A DNA stretch of 39,701 nucleotides from an uncultured Bacteroidales bacterium (GTDB lineage: Bacteria; Bacteroidota; Bacteroidia; Bacteroidales; P3), in NCBI GenBank assembly GCA_937886715.1, contig CAKZZD010000014.1, positions 1 through 39,701 on the forward strand, given 5' to 3'. Below, piece by piece: positions 31,453 to 38,967 of this stretch (position 1 is the stretch's first letter; each line of letters opens with the position of its first letter). Under the pieces are notes generated by a model. It was given only the letters and a program-made list of their open reading frames with translations. It ran no database searches and had not been told where the DNA came from. The position numbers and the translations under genes are program-made.

Positions 31453-32616
31453 TTAAAGGCTGTTTGTGATTATTTCGGCTATGTCTTTTTCGGTCAGTGG
31501 GGCGTACGCTTGGTCTAGGCCTTCGTTCTCGGCAATGTGGTGCGCCATCTCACCGATGCGGCTGTCGTCGATGCCCACCTCGCGCAGGTGCATCGGGATG
31601 CCTATGCTCTCGAAGAAGCGGTATGTCTCGTCGATGGCGCGCTCGGCAATCTCGCGGTGGGGCAGGGTGGAGTCGATGCCGAACACGTTGATGCCGTATT
31701 TCACGAAGCGCGGCAGGGTATGGTCGTTCAGTATATGGCGCATCCAGCGGGGCGTGATGATGGCCAGACCTTCGCCGTGCGTGATGTCGTAGTAGGCGCT
31801 GAGGGCATGCTCTATTCCGTGGCAGGGCCAGCCTGAAGGGCTGTTGCCGAGCGAGAGGATACGGTTGCAGCCATAGGTGCAGCATAGCATCATCTCGGCA
31901 CGGGCGGTATAGTCCTCCGGGTTCTCCAGACACTTGCGCCCGTTCACCATCAGCGAGCGCAGCATCGACTCGCAGAAGCCGTCGTTGAGCAGCGTGGTGT
32001 CTTCGGCGAAGTATTGCTCGATGGTGTGGTTCATGGCATCGGCGATGCCTGCGGCGGTCTGTTTCTTGCTCACCGTGAAGGTGTAGGTGGGATCGAGAAA
32101 CGACACACGCGGGTAGAGCAGGGGGTCTACGTAGCCAATCTTGTCATTGGTCTCGGTGCGCGAAATGACGCCGCCGGCGTCGTATTCGCTGCCGGTGGCG
32201 GCCAGGGTGATGATGTCCACGAGGGGCAGCGCCACCTGTGCTTTCACCTTGTAGGTAATCAGGTCCCAGGGGTCGCCGTCGTAGCAGGCGCCTGCGGCGA
32301 TGGCCTTCGAGCAGTCGAGCACCGAGCCGCCGCCCACGGCCAGAATCACGTCGACATGATGCTCCTTGCTGAGCCGCACGCCGTCGAGCACGCTGGGATC
32401 GTATTTCGGGTTGGGTTGGATGCCGCTCAGCTCGACGATGTCGTAGCCTTTCAGCAACTCCATCACCTTCTGGTACAGGCCGATCTTCTTGATGCTGCCG
32501 CCGCCGTAGGTGAGCAGCACTTTCTTTCCGAACTGCCCCATCACTTCGGGCAGCTTCTCCACAACGCCTTTGCCGAAGATGAGGCGCGTGGGGGTCATGT
32601 AGTTGAAATTCTGCAT
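31453..32616 (-). CDS. Iron-containing alcohol dehydrogenase (YqhD/BDH-like)
   Basis: A 387-residue type III alcohol dehydrogenase that reduces aldehydes to alcohols with NAD(P)H in the cytoplasm. It starts with NFNYMTPTRLIFGKG, has the GGGS-type dinucleotide loop (AVGGGSVLDCSKA, 93-105) and all metal ligands expected from E. coli YqhD, namely Asp193, His197, His266 and His280, in IADAMNHTIEQY, CHGIEH and THGEG. YqhD-type enzymes detoxify short aldehydes from lipid peroxidation and glycation. It is the only gene in its operon without a signal peptide apart from the NTF2-like protein, the FMN reductase-like protein and the acetyltransferase. It lies 36 bases after the NTF2-like gene. Confidence 0.95.
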   Translation of the reverse strand: MQNFNYMTPTRLIFGKGVVEKLPEVMGQFGKKVLLTYGGGSIKKIGLYQKVMELLKGYDIVELSGIQPNPKYDPSVLDGVRLSKEHHVDVILAVGGGSVLDCSKAIAAGACYDGDPWDLITYKVKAQVALPLVDIITLAATGSEYDAGGVISRTETNDKIGYVDPLLYPRVSFLDPTYTFTVSKKQTAAGIADAMNHTIEQYFAEDTTLLNDGFCESMLRSLMVNGRKCLENPEDYTARAEMMLCCTYGCNRILSLGNSPSGWPCHGIEHALSAYYDITHGEGLAIITPRWMRHILNDHTLPRFVKYGINVFGIDSTLPHREIAERAIDETYRFFESIGIPMHLREVGIDDSRIGEMAHHIAENEGLDQAYAPLTEKDIAEIITNSL

Positions 32617-32652
32617 ATCTGTATTTTTTTATGATTTTTTTTTGTGATAGTG

Positions 32653-33021
32653 TCAGTAGGTCGATGCTGACGATTCGGTGAACTGCCATCCATCGGTGGT
32701 GCGGCGCAGGCGGAAGCGCAGCTGCAGGGGCCATGTGTGTCGCCCTCCGCCGAAAACTGCCGCCGTCACGCGGCTGCGCCCGGTGAGCACCGCCTCATCG
32801 CCGTCGACTTTGATGTCCAGCCGCTCGGTGGTGGCGCTGTAGTAGTTCAGTGTGCCGTCCATGATGGCATCGATATATTGCTTTTTCGTCTGCCGCATGC
32901 CCGTCATGTGGATAAGCTCGAAGTCGTCGGTCATCACTCGCGCCAGCGTGGCGCTGTCCTTGGCAATCATGGCGCGATACATCCTCTCGTATAGTGCGGC
33001 GATTTCCTTCTTGTCATCCAC
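32653..33021 (-). CDS. NTF2-like (SnoaL/DUF4440) protein with GTG start
   Basis: A 122-residue NTF2-fold protein, starting at a GTG read as (M)DDKKEIAALYERMYRAMIAKD. It continues with DDFELIHMTGMRQTKKQYID and a strand-rich end (QLRFRLRRTTDGWQF), matching DUF4440-type relatives of ketosteroid isomerase fold. The ligand is unknown. The frame is open further upstream and spells a convincing-looking signal peptide (MKKAYNACVFLAATWLFL), but that stretch lies entirely inside the conserved C-terminus of the upstream FMN reductase-like gene, so I chose the GTG, which sits 4 bases after that gene's stop. It was placed by homology and spacing, so the start is the weakest point. Confidence 0.75.
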   Translation of the reverse strand: MDDKKEIAALYERMYRAMIAKDSATLARVMTDDFELIHMTGMRQTKKQYIDAIMDGTLNYYSATTERLDIKVDGDEAVLTGRSRVTAAVFGGGRHTWPLQLRFRLRRTTDGWQFTESSASTY

Positions 33022-33025
33022 GGAG

Positions 33026-33649
33026 TCAACGGATAAAGTTGGTGTATACGGTCTCTTCCTGCATGGGCAGTCCGTTGCGTTGGCGCTCGGCGTCGATGGC
33101 ACGGATAAGAAAAGCCATGTTGCGGCCAAGAATACGCATGCATTGTATGCCTTCTTCATCTTTCAAAACATCTTCAGCATTGTGTCCGTGCACCATGTTC
33201 CAGTAGCGGCTGCTCGCAATGGGCATCTCGCTGATGGTGAAATATTTGTTCAATTGGTCGAAAGTGGCAGTCGTGCCAGCCCTCCGCGCCGACACCACCG
33301 CCGCTCCCACCTTCATGCGCTTGCTGAAGGGGGTGGAGAAGAACAGCCGGTCCAGGAACGACACCAGCGTCCCTGCAGCAGCGCCGTAGTAGACAGGCGA
33401 GCCCACCACCAGGCCGTCAGCCTGTTCGAACAGCGGCGCCACGCGGTTCACTTCGTCGTCGAACACGCACCTCCCTCTCTCGGCACATTTGTAGCAGGCA
33501 ATGCAGCCGCGGATGTCGCGGTGGCCGATGTGTACGATCTGGGTGTCGATATGCTCGCTGTTGAGCGTCCGGGCCACCTCTTCGAGGGCCGTCTGGGTGC
33601 AGCCGCCGGCACCGTGCGGGCTGCCATTGATCAATAGTACATTGCTCAT
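33026..33649 (-). CDS. NADPH-dependent FMN reductase-like flavoprotein
   Basis: A 207-residue flavodoxin-fold oxidoreductase. It begins VLLINGSPHGAGGCTQTALEE, the FMN-binding loop of the NADPH-dependent FMN reductase family, followed by GCIACYKCAERGRCVFDDE, a three-cysteine segment typical of iron-sulfur-flavoprotein-like members, and VVGSPVYYGAAAGTLVSFLDR. The C-terminus MRILGRNMAFLIRAIDAE is well conserved in this family. It is cytosolic and likely uses NAD(P)H to reduce FMN or quinone-like substrates. A conserved extra in-frame region upstream of the start is not protein-like. It is the first gene of the six-gene redox operon, read from a promoter-like box about 44 bases upstream. Confidence 0.9.
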   Translation of the reverse strand: MSNVLLINGSPHGAGGCTQTALEEVARTLNSEHIDTQIVHIGHRDIRGCIACYKCAERGRCVFDDEVNRVAPLFEQADGLVVGSPVYYGAAAGTLVSFLDRLFFSTPFSKRMKVGAAVVSARRAGTTATFDQLNKYFTISEMPIASSRYWNMVHGHNAEDVLKDEEGIQCMRILGRNMAFLIRAIDAERQRNGLPMQEETVYTNFIR

Positions 33650-33692
33650 AACTAGTGATTTAGTGTGATGTCTGTCTGCGGATTGCAGACTA

Positions 33693-33700
33693 CAAAAATA
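33693..33700 (-). promoter_or_regulatory. -7-like box of the redox operon
   Basis: TATTTTTG on the minus strand, 44 bases before the FMN reductase-like start, matches TAnnTTTG. No good -33 TTTG is present at 19-21 bases, which would fit a promoter that needs an activator such as the AraC protein nearby; that last point is inference. Confidence 0.45.
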
Positions 33701-33832
33701 CGACGTTTTTTTAGATTTTAGCCATACAAACGGCGGAAAAAAGTGCACATTTTTCCCTCGCCGCTTTCCTTGGCCACGCGCCCTGCGGGCGCTACCGCCC
33801 TCCTTCCTTCGCCGACAATAATGAAAAGGCAA

Positions 33833-33858
33833 GGCCGGCAAGCTCCCGCTTGCCGGCC
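33833..33858 (-). terminator. Rho-independent terminator after DUF362 copy B
   Basis: A perfect 11-bp stem (GGCCGGCAAGC at 33833-33843 with GCTTGCCGGCC at 33848-33858) and loop TCCC. On the minus strand it is followed by TTGCCTTTTCATTATT, a moderate T tract. It separates the DUF362 copy B transcript from the six-gene redox operon. Confidence 0.8.
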
Positions 33859-33866
33859 CCCCATAC

Positions 33867-34018
33867 GAATTCCCGAATTTCCAAATTAGCAAATTCACAA
33901 ATTCCCACATTCTGCCTGGCTCCGCAGGAGACACAGCCTGCGACGCAAGTACGGCCAAGTGCAGAGGACTGGAGCAAATGCACTAACGCATTAACACATT
34001 AACACATTCCCGCATTCT
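33867..34018. repeat. Low-complexity AATTC/AACACATT repeats in spacer
   Basis: Two low-complexity patches fill the spacer between the terminator and DUF362 copy B. One (33867-33912) is built of AAATTC-like words and the other (33981-34018) of CATTAACA-like words (CATTAACACATTAACACATT). Similar words (CACTAAC, AACGCATTC) recur inside the linker of the flavodoxin lipoprotein at 38375-38410. The rest of this 368-base spacer holds the terminator and the promoter-like box described separately, and no gene. Confidence 0.6.
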
Positions 34019-35004
34019 CATTTATCTATACTGACCAAGTGGTAGATGCGGCTGCCGAGGCCGATCTTCTCGGCATGTTCCACGGTGTGGATGCCGTGCT
34101 GCTTCTCGATGCGGGCCTTGAGGCTGGTGGCATCGTCGCCCTCGGCGTTCTGGTGGGCATAGACGAGGTCGAGGCAGGCCTGGTCGAGGGCCACAGGGTC
34201 GGTGGAGGCCAGGATACCCATGTCTTTCAGCTCGGGAGCGGCAGGATTGCCGTTGCAGTCGCAGTCGATGCTCATGTTGTTCATCACGTTGATGTAGATG
34301 ACCTTGCCCTTGAAATAGTCGTGCACGGCGGCAGCCGCGTTGGCCATACATTCGAGGAATTTGTCCTGGTCGGCAGGGTCGATGTTCTCCCACAGCACTG
34401 TGGCGTCCTGGGTCTTGCCGTTGCTGTGGATATAGGTCTTGCCGGCGGTCGAGGCCACGCCGATGGAGGCGTTTTTCAGCACACCGCCGAAGCCGCCCAT
34501 CTGGTGACCCTTGAAATGTGCCAGGTTGACCATGAAGTCATAGTTGGCCAGATGTTTGCCCACAATGTTGTAGCGCATATAGGTGGTGTCGCGCACCGGA
34601 ATCTGCATGTCGCCCTCGGCATCCATGATGTCCACGCCGCCGATGGTGTTGAAGCCGTGGTCTTCGATCACCTTCAGGTGCTCCTCGGTCGTCATGCGGC
34701 TGCCGGCATAGGCGGTGTTGCACTCCACCAGCTTGCCCCCGACGTGCTGCACGAAGGCGCCGATTAGCTCGGGCTTGAGGTAGTTGTGCCCGCCGGCTTC
34801 ACCGGTGCTGATCTTTACAGCCACGCGGCCCTCAGCCTTCACACCCAATGAGTCAAAGATGCGGATCAGCGCCTCGGGGCTGATCTCGCTGGTCATATAC
34901 ACTGCCGAGCCCAGGGGCTCTTGTGCGGCGGGTTCGTGGGTCTGCTGCTTGCATCCGCACATCATCGCGGCGACGGCCGCAAATAGGAGAATTGTTCTCT
35001 TCAT
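34018..35004 (-). CDS. DUF362 lipoprotein, copy B
   Basis: A 328-residue predicted lipoprotein with signal peptide MKRTILLFAAVAAMMCGC. It is a paralogue of copy A: the same VAVKISTGE, YLKPELI, HFKGHQMGGFGGVLKNASIG, MNNMSIDCDC and GILASTDPVALDQAC motifs occur in the same order, with the same lack of a ferredoxin domain. The central part between residues 95 and 190 differs more. It stands alone, with its own terminator downstream and a divergent AraC gene upstream, so it may be under separate control from copy A. Function is unknown; an envelope redox or metal role is inferred from its neighbours. Confidence 0.88.
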   Translation of the reverse strand: MKRTILLFAAVAAMMCGCKQQTHEPAAQEPLGSAVYMTSEISPEALIRIFDSLGVKAEGRVAVKISTGEAGGHNYLKPELIGAFVQHVGGKLVECNTAYAGSRMTTEEHLKVIEDHGFNTIGGVDIMDAEGDMQIPVRDTTYMRYNIVGKHLANYDFMVNLAHFKGHQMGGFGGVLKNASIGVASTAGKTYIHSNGKTQDATVLWENIDPADQDKFLECMANAAAAVHDYFKGKVIYINVMNNMSIDCDCNGNPAAPELKDMGILASTDPVALDQACLDLVYAHQNAEGDDATSLKARIEKQHGIHTVEHAEKIGLGSRIYHLVSIDK

Positions 35005-35017
35005 CTAATTATTAGAT
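35003..35017. promoter_or_regulatory. Palindrome overlapping the DUF362 copy B start
   Basis: ATCTAAT-T-ATTAGAT is a perfect 7-bp inverted repeat with one central base. It covers the start codon of DUF362 copy B and the bases just before it, in the spacer shared with the divergent AraC gene. It could be an operator or an mRNA structure masking the start. The spacer is A/T-rich, so chance is a real possibility. Confidence 0.35.
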
Positions 35018-35196
35018 TTTTAAATTAATGGTTGTTGGATTCCAAATTAACGCATCCCGGACCGCATTATTGTGTCGAGGGGGGCATTTCCCCATCTTGT
35101 GGATTCGGCATCGGGGCGCAACACCCTTGTGCAATGGCCCAAACAACGTTTTTTTTGTTTTAAAAAAAAATACCGCCCTATTGGCAAAAAAAATCG

Positions 35197-35204
35197 TATC
35201 TTTG
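35197..35204 (+). promoter_or_regulatory. -7-like box of the AraC gene
   Basis: TATCTTTG, an exact -7 match followed by CA as in the rpmE promoter, lies 37 bases before the AraC start. TTGG at 35181 is too close to serve as a standard -33 box. An A-rich tract lies directly upstream. Confidence 0.6.
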
Positions 35205-35241
35205 CATTTTCTAACGCCTTTTCCACCGGCCCACCTCATCT

Positions 35242-36051
35242 ATGACAGAGCACGACAACATAGTCGTCACCGACGACATCCGCACCGCCACCGATCCCGC
35301 CCTCGACGGCTACCTGCTTCATGCCTGGTGTCCCGAGGGCCGTTGCCGCATGCGCTACAACGGCCGCGAGATGCTCTTCTCCGCCGGCGACTGTATGATC
35401 ATGGTGCGCCGCGCCGGGCGTCTGCGCGACCTCCAGCCCGAGCCCGGCTTCAAAGTCGAGATTGTCTATGTGACGCAGGAATTCATCGACCTCGCCACCC
35501 CCATGAGCAACTATGGCGCTCGCGGCGGCCTCGCCCTCTTCAACGACCCCGTCATGCACCTCACTCCCGACCAGCAGCGCGTCTGTGCCATCAACTTCGA
35601 CTATATCCGCGCTCGGCTGGCGCTCCCTCATCACCACTTCCACCGCGACGCGATGCTCAACGCCGTCCAATGCATGATCATCGATTTCTTCGACTTCCAT
35701 GCCGAGCTCTACGGCAACGTCCGCCTCGGCAGCCCCCAGGCGCAGCTCATGGAGCGCTTCCAGGCCATGCTCGACCGCGGCGACTTCCGCCGCTACCGCG
35801 AGGTGCAGCACTACGCCTCGGAGCTCTGCGTCACGCCGAAATACCTCAGCGAGGTCTCCCGCAAGGTCAGCGGACTCTCTGCCAGCGAGTGGATCACGCG
35901 CTACACCGTCCTTGAGATCGGCCGCACACTCCGCAACCCCGCGCTGACGTTGGAGGAAGTCAGCGACCTTTTCTCCTTCTCCAGCGTAAGCTACTTCATC
36001 CGCTATGTGCAGAAGCACCTCGGCGTATCGCCATCCGACCTGCGCCGATAG
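35242..36051 (+). CDS. AraC-family transcriptional regulator
   Basis: A 269-residue regulator with an N-terminal cupin-like effector domain (CRMRYNGREMLFSAGDCMIMVR) and a C-terminal double helix-turn-helix from about residue 170 (YASELCVTPKYLSEVSRKVSG, then LTLEEVSDLFSFSSVSYFIRYVQKHLGVSPSDLRR). The second helix-turn-helix signature is the AraC/XylS hallmark. It is divergent from DUF362 copy B and from the redox operon beyond it, and faces the DUF5692-like gene. By position it is the likely activator of one or both arms of the island; the inducer is not visible. Confidence 0.95.
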   Translation: MTEHDNIVVTDDIRTATDPALDGYLLHAWCPEGRCRMRYNGREMLFSAGDCMIMVRRAGRLRDLQPEPGFKVEIVYVTQEFIDLATPMSNYGARGGLALFNDPVMHLTPDQQRVCAINFDYIRARLALPHHHFHRDAMLNAVQCMIIDFFDFHAELYGNVRLGSPQAQLMERFQAMLDRGDFRRYREVQHYASELCVTPKYLSEVSRKVSGLSASEWITRYTVLEIGRTLRNPALTLEEVSDLFSFSSVSYFIRYVQKHLGVSPSDLRR

Positions 36052-36365
36052 CCCGCCTGTCGCGGCTGGCAGTTGAAAAGTCAAAGTCCCGAATGGGCGT
36101 GGCCAACATCGCCAGCCCCGTCATTTTACCCTCTGCCAGATCCTTCTTCGTCCGTCACCTCTCGGAATATGTAGGCCTTTGGCCCCATCTCAGCCCCTCT
36201 CCGCCTGCTCCTGCCTCAGGACTTGCCCGAGCCCCTTGTCCACACCCTCTTCGCATCCTCATCAGCCTCTTCGGACTTCTCTCCATCAACAAAGCGCCTC
36301 GACCTGTCCAACATGCTCGCATTGTGCCATCTCGCTTCAGTCATCATGCGATTGGTCATCTCCAT

Positions 36366-36456
36366 TTTCTGCCGCAAAATTTCACCTGTTTCTGCCGCAA
36401 ATATCACCTGTTTTTGCCACAAAATGTTCCCTGTTTCTACCGCAAATATTTCCCTT
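36366..36456. repeat. Four tandem copies of a 22-23 base repeat
   Basis: Units begin at 36366, 36389, 36411 and 36434, each like TTTCTGCCGCAAAATTTCACCTG, with small changes. Read on the minus strand each unit carries TTTTGCGG or ATTTGCGG plus CAGAAA, partly resembling a -7 box. The repeat sits in an 841-base stretch (36052-36892) with no credible gene. A long open frame crosses the stretch, but its composition (Pro, Ser, His, Cys and Phe runs) is not protein-like. The rest of the stretch holds pyrimidine-rich sequence and the terminator listed separately. Confidence 0.8.
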
Positions 36457-36819
36457 TTCCACCGACTTTGCAACGTACTGAAAACCAATTCCCTCCCGCA
36501 AGCCCCTCCAACCCCTCTCCAACCCCTCTCCATCTTCTCCCGTCTTTTCCCTTTGCTACATGGCATAATGAAGACTTGTTGCCGTCTGGTTCCCAATTAG
36601 TTGCCACCTTCCTCGATCCCTCCTTCCTCATGGCGGCCTCCATCGTCCTCTCTCTATGTTGTGATAGTATTTTTTATCCAGCACGAGTTATTCCGGACCA
36701 GAGCAACCTCAGGCGTGTTTTCCAATTCCCCACCATACTTCCCTCTACTCTTCATCATGAATCTGCTCCCCGTCGACGACGGGCAATGCAGGAAACGCTG
36801 ACGCCTGCAGGAAGTGAAC

Positions 36820-36865
36820 AAAAAGTATGGGGCGGCTCCGCATTGCGAGCCGCCCCATACTTTTT
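36820..36865 (-). terminator. Strong rho-independent terminator of the DUF5692-like gene
   Basis: A perfect 18-bp stem: AAAAAGTATGGGGCGGCT (36820-36837) pairs with 36848-36865, with the loop in between. On the minus strand the stem ends in TTTTT. It begins 27 bases after the stop of the minus-strand membrane gene. Confidence 0.9.
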
Positions 36866-36892
36866 CCATTCGGCTGTAGCCGGACTGCACCA

Positions 36893-37984
36893 CTATTCGA
36901 CGTCGGCGCGGGCCATAGCGTCTTTGTAGTACTTCTGGTTGACGAAGACATCTTCCTTGTAGGGGTTGATGTGGCGTTTCTTCGACACGCAGATGATGTA
37001 GCAGAGGGCGATGATGTTGGTGACCAGGGCCAAGGCGCTGATGACGGTCATCATCGTGGGATTGGCGGCCACGGAGTCGACGGTGGTGCCCACAGCGGCA
37101 GCTTCGCCACCGGCCACCTCGTAGAGCTGCTTGATGGTCTCGATGCCGTCAGGGTACTGCACCGGCAGCACAGCCCAGCTGAACCACTGGCGGCCGTCCT
37201 TGAAGGTCTCTTGGAACAGGGGGAACACCTGGGCAAACATGCACCAGATGGCCAGCGTGTTGGCACGGTTCTGGATCCAGCCTCCGCGGTTCCACAGCAG
37301 GGCAGCCACCGTGGGGGCAAGCAGCAGGGCGATGCCGCAATACCAGCTGTGCGTGGGCAGGCAGTTGTAGGTGTAGGCGAAGTTCCAGATGTCGTAGATG
37401 ACGATATAGACCCACGTCATGTCGGCCCAGATCATGTCTTTCTTGTCCTTGGAGGGATAGACGTTCCACCAGGCCGTCATGCAGAAGATGTTGAGGATGC
37501 CGGCCAGACCGTTGAAGACGTTGTGCCAGCCGCCGTACAGCCACACACCCTCGCTGCTGAGCCACCACTTGTTCCAGCCCATCACGGCACTCTCGAAGTC
37601 GGAGACGACGGCGATGAGGATGTTGATGGCCACGATCACGAACGGGAAGGGCTTGAACCAATGCTTGGCGCCGATGCCCCATTTATATTTGATCATCATG
37701 AAGCCGATGCAGCCGGTGAGGGCGGCATACAGCTTGGCATAGTGGAACCATCCGTTCATGTAGATGTGCGTCTGGTTGTTGAGCGCCCACTCGGCTCCGC
37801 TGCGGGCTCCGATGGCGATGGCGACGAAATAGACCGTCAGCAGCACCGGGATGAGGAAGAAGGTGATGGCACCGCCCATCTTGGTGCGGCGGGCAAACTC
37901 GTTCCAGAGGATCAGGCCAGCCAGCACCACCAGCAGCATTCCCCATTGGATAAGGGCATTAGCCCCATAAACTTGGAAAAACAT
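36893..37984 (-). CDS. Multi-pass membrane protein, DUF5692-like
   Basis: A 363-residue membrane protein with about eight to nine hydrophobic segments and many Trp residues. Blocks such as LILWNEFARRTKMGGAITFF, KLYAALTGCIGFMMIKY and WWLSSEGVWLYGGWHNVFNG resemble what I know of DUF5692, found in Bacteroidota and Firmicutes, whose function is unknown. There is no signal peptide and no known transporter motif. It faces the AraC gene across the non-coding stretch and is divergent from the second flavodoxin gene, so it belongs to the redox island only by position. The family name is from memory and less sure than the membrane nature. Confidence 0.65.
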   Translation of the reverse strand: MFFQVYGANALIQWGMLLVVLAGLILWNEFARRTKMGGAITFFLIPVLLTVYFVAIAIGARSGAEWALNNQTHIYMNGWFHYAKLYAALTGCIGFMMIKYKWGIGAKHWFKPFPFVIVAINILIAVVSDFESAVMGWNKWWLSSEGVWLYGGWHNVFNGLAGILNIFCMTAWWNVYPSKDKKDMIWADMTWVYIVIYDIWNFAYTYNCLPTHSWYCGIALLLAPTVAALLWNRGGWIQNRANTLAIWCMFAQVFPLFQETFKDGRQWFSWAVLPVQYPDGIETIKQLYEVAGGEAAAVGTTVDSVAANPTMMTVISALALVTNIIALCYIICVSKKRHINPYKEDVFVNQKYYKDAMARADVE

Positions 37985-38083
37985 AATTGTAAAGTTTTTT
38001 TTTGATGATTGATTTTTTTGATGTTGTTTCTATCGTATTGTCATTCAGTATGATTCGATGGCCGTTGACATTCATTCCACATG

Positions 38084-38091
38084 CAAAGATA
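38084..38091 (-). promoter_or_regulatory. -7-like box of the DUF5692-like gene
   Basis: TATCTTTG on the minus strand, followed by CA as in the rpmE promoter, 100 bases before the membrane protein ATG. No clear -33 element is seen. The intervening leader is T/A-rich. Confidence 0.55.
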
Positions 38092-38252
38092 CATTTTTTT
38101 CATTTATCTGGTTATCGTTTTTTCCCCCGACTCTTCGTTTGGGGCACCATGAGGTGCTGGTCCGGACGACAGGAAAGTGGCAGTCGTGGCCACAACAGAA
38201 AAAAGTGAACAAACTACGGCAATCCGTATTTCGGCAAGTCGCGAAAAAGGTC

Positions 38253-38260
38253 TACTTTTG
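38253..38260 (+). promoter_or_regulatory. -7-like box of the second flavodoxin gene
   Basis: TACTTTTG followed by CA matches TAnnTTTG and lies 20 bases before the ATG. A weak TTTCG at 38229 is at about the right distance for a degenerate -33 element. The predicted leader would be only about 12-14 bases long. Confidence 0.5.
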
Positions 38261-38279
38261 CAAAAAATTTCAAACCGCC

Positions 38280-38954
38280 ATGATGATGAAAACGAAAGCC
38301 TTCGTGATGGCCCTGATAGCCACCCTGGGAATGGCCGCCTGCAACGGGCAGGTCCAACAGGGAAACGCAGAAAACACTAACACAATAACGCATTCAAACA
38401 ATAACACAATGAACAAGATCGTCATTTTCTTCTCCCACGCGGGCGACAACTATTCAGTCGGCGTCATCGATACGGGCAACACCAAGATCGTGGCCGACTA
38501 TATCAGCGAGCTGACCGGTGCCGACCAGTATGAAATCGTCACCCACAAGTACGACGGCATGGCCTACACGCCAATCATCAAGCTGGCGCAGGACGAGGCC
38601 AACAAGGGCGAGCTGCCGCCCTACGAGGGCCAGGCTCCCGACCTCTCGCAGTACGACACCGTCTTCATCGGCGGCCCCGTATGGTGGGGCACCTATCCGC
38701 AGGTGATGTTCACCCTCTTCCGCGACATTGACCTCGCAGACAAGACCGTCATCCCCTTCACCACCCACGAGGGCAGCGGCCTGGCCAGCTGTGTCAACGA
38801 CGTGAAGCAGGCCTTCCCCAAAGCCACCGTCACGGGTGCCTTCAGCATCTACGGCCACGAGGTGCAGGCCGATCGCGACCGCAGTGGAGCGAACGGCGCC
38901 TCTGGCGGCGGCAAAGCCAAGGTGGAGAAATGGATTAATGGTTTGGTAAAATAA
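38280..38954 (+). CDS. Second flavodoxin with lipoprotein signal
   Basis: A 224-residue protein. Three consecutive ATG codons open the gene; the signal peptide KTKAFVMALIATLGMAAC ends in a plausible lipid-attachment cysteine. A 25-residue linker rich in Asn and Thr follows, then MNKIVIFFSHAGDNYSVGVIDTG, which begins a normal flavodoxin. FMN contacts are expected in DTVFIGGPVWWGTYPQVM and IPFTTHEGSGLAS. The linker is encoded by low-complexity AACAC/ATAAC words similar to those in the spacer at 33981, as if an export signal had been joined to a cytosolic gene through repeat DNA. The gene is followed by an acetyltransferase 13 bases later, the same order as in the left flavodoxin pair. Confidence 0.9.
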   Translation: MMMKTKAFVMALIATLGMAACNGQVQQGNAENTNTITHSNNNTMNKIVIFFSHAGDNYSVGVIDTGNTKIVADYISELTGADQYEIVTHKYDGMAYTPIIKLAQDEANKGELPPYEGQAPDLSQYDTVFIGGPVWWGTYPQVMFTLFRDIDLADKTVIPFTTHEGSGLASCVNDVKQAFPKATVTGAFSIYGHEVQADRDRSGANGASGGGKAKVEKWINGLVK

Positions 38955-38967
38955 AAAAAAACAGACT

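Noticed and set aside
33022..33159. Signal-peptide-like extension of the NTF2-like gene
   Set aside because: It lies inside the conserved C-terminus of the FMN reductase-like gene; a GTG 4 bases after that stop gives the normal family start.
36093..36929. Long plus-strand open frame in the spacer after AraC
   Set aside because: Its translation is rich in Pro, Ser, His, Cys and Phe in runs, crosses tandem repeats and a terminator, and overlaps the end of the membrane gene; it is not protein-like.
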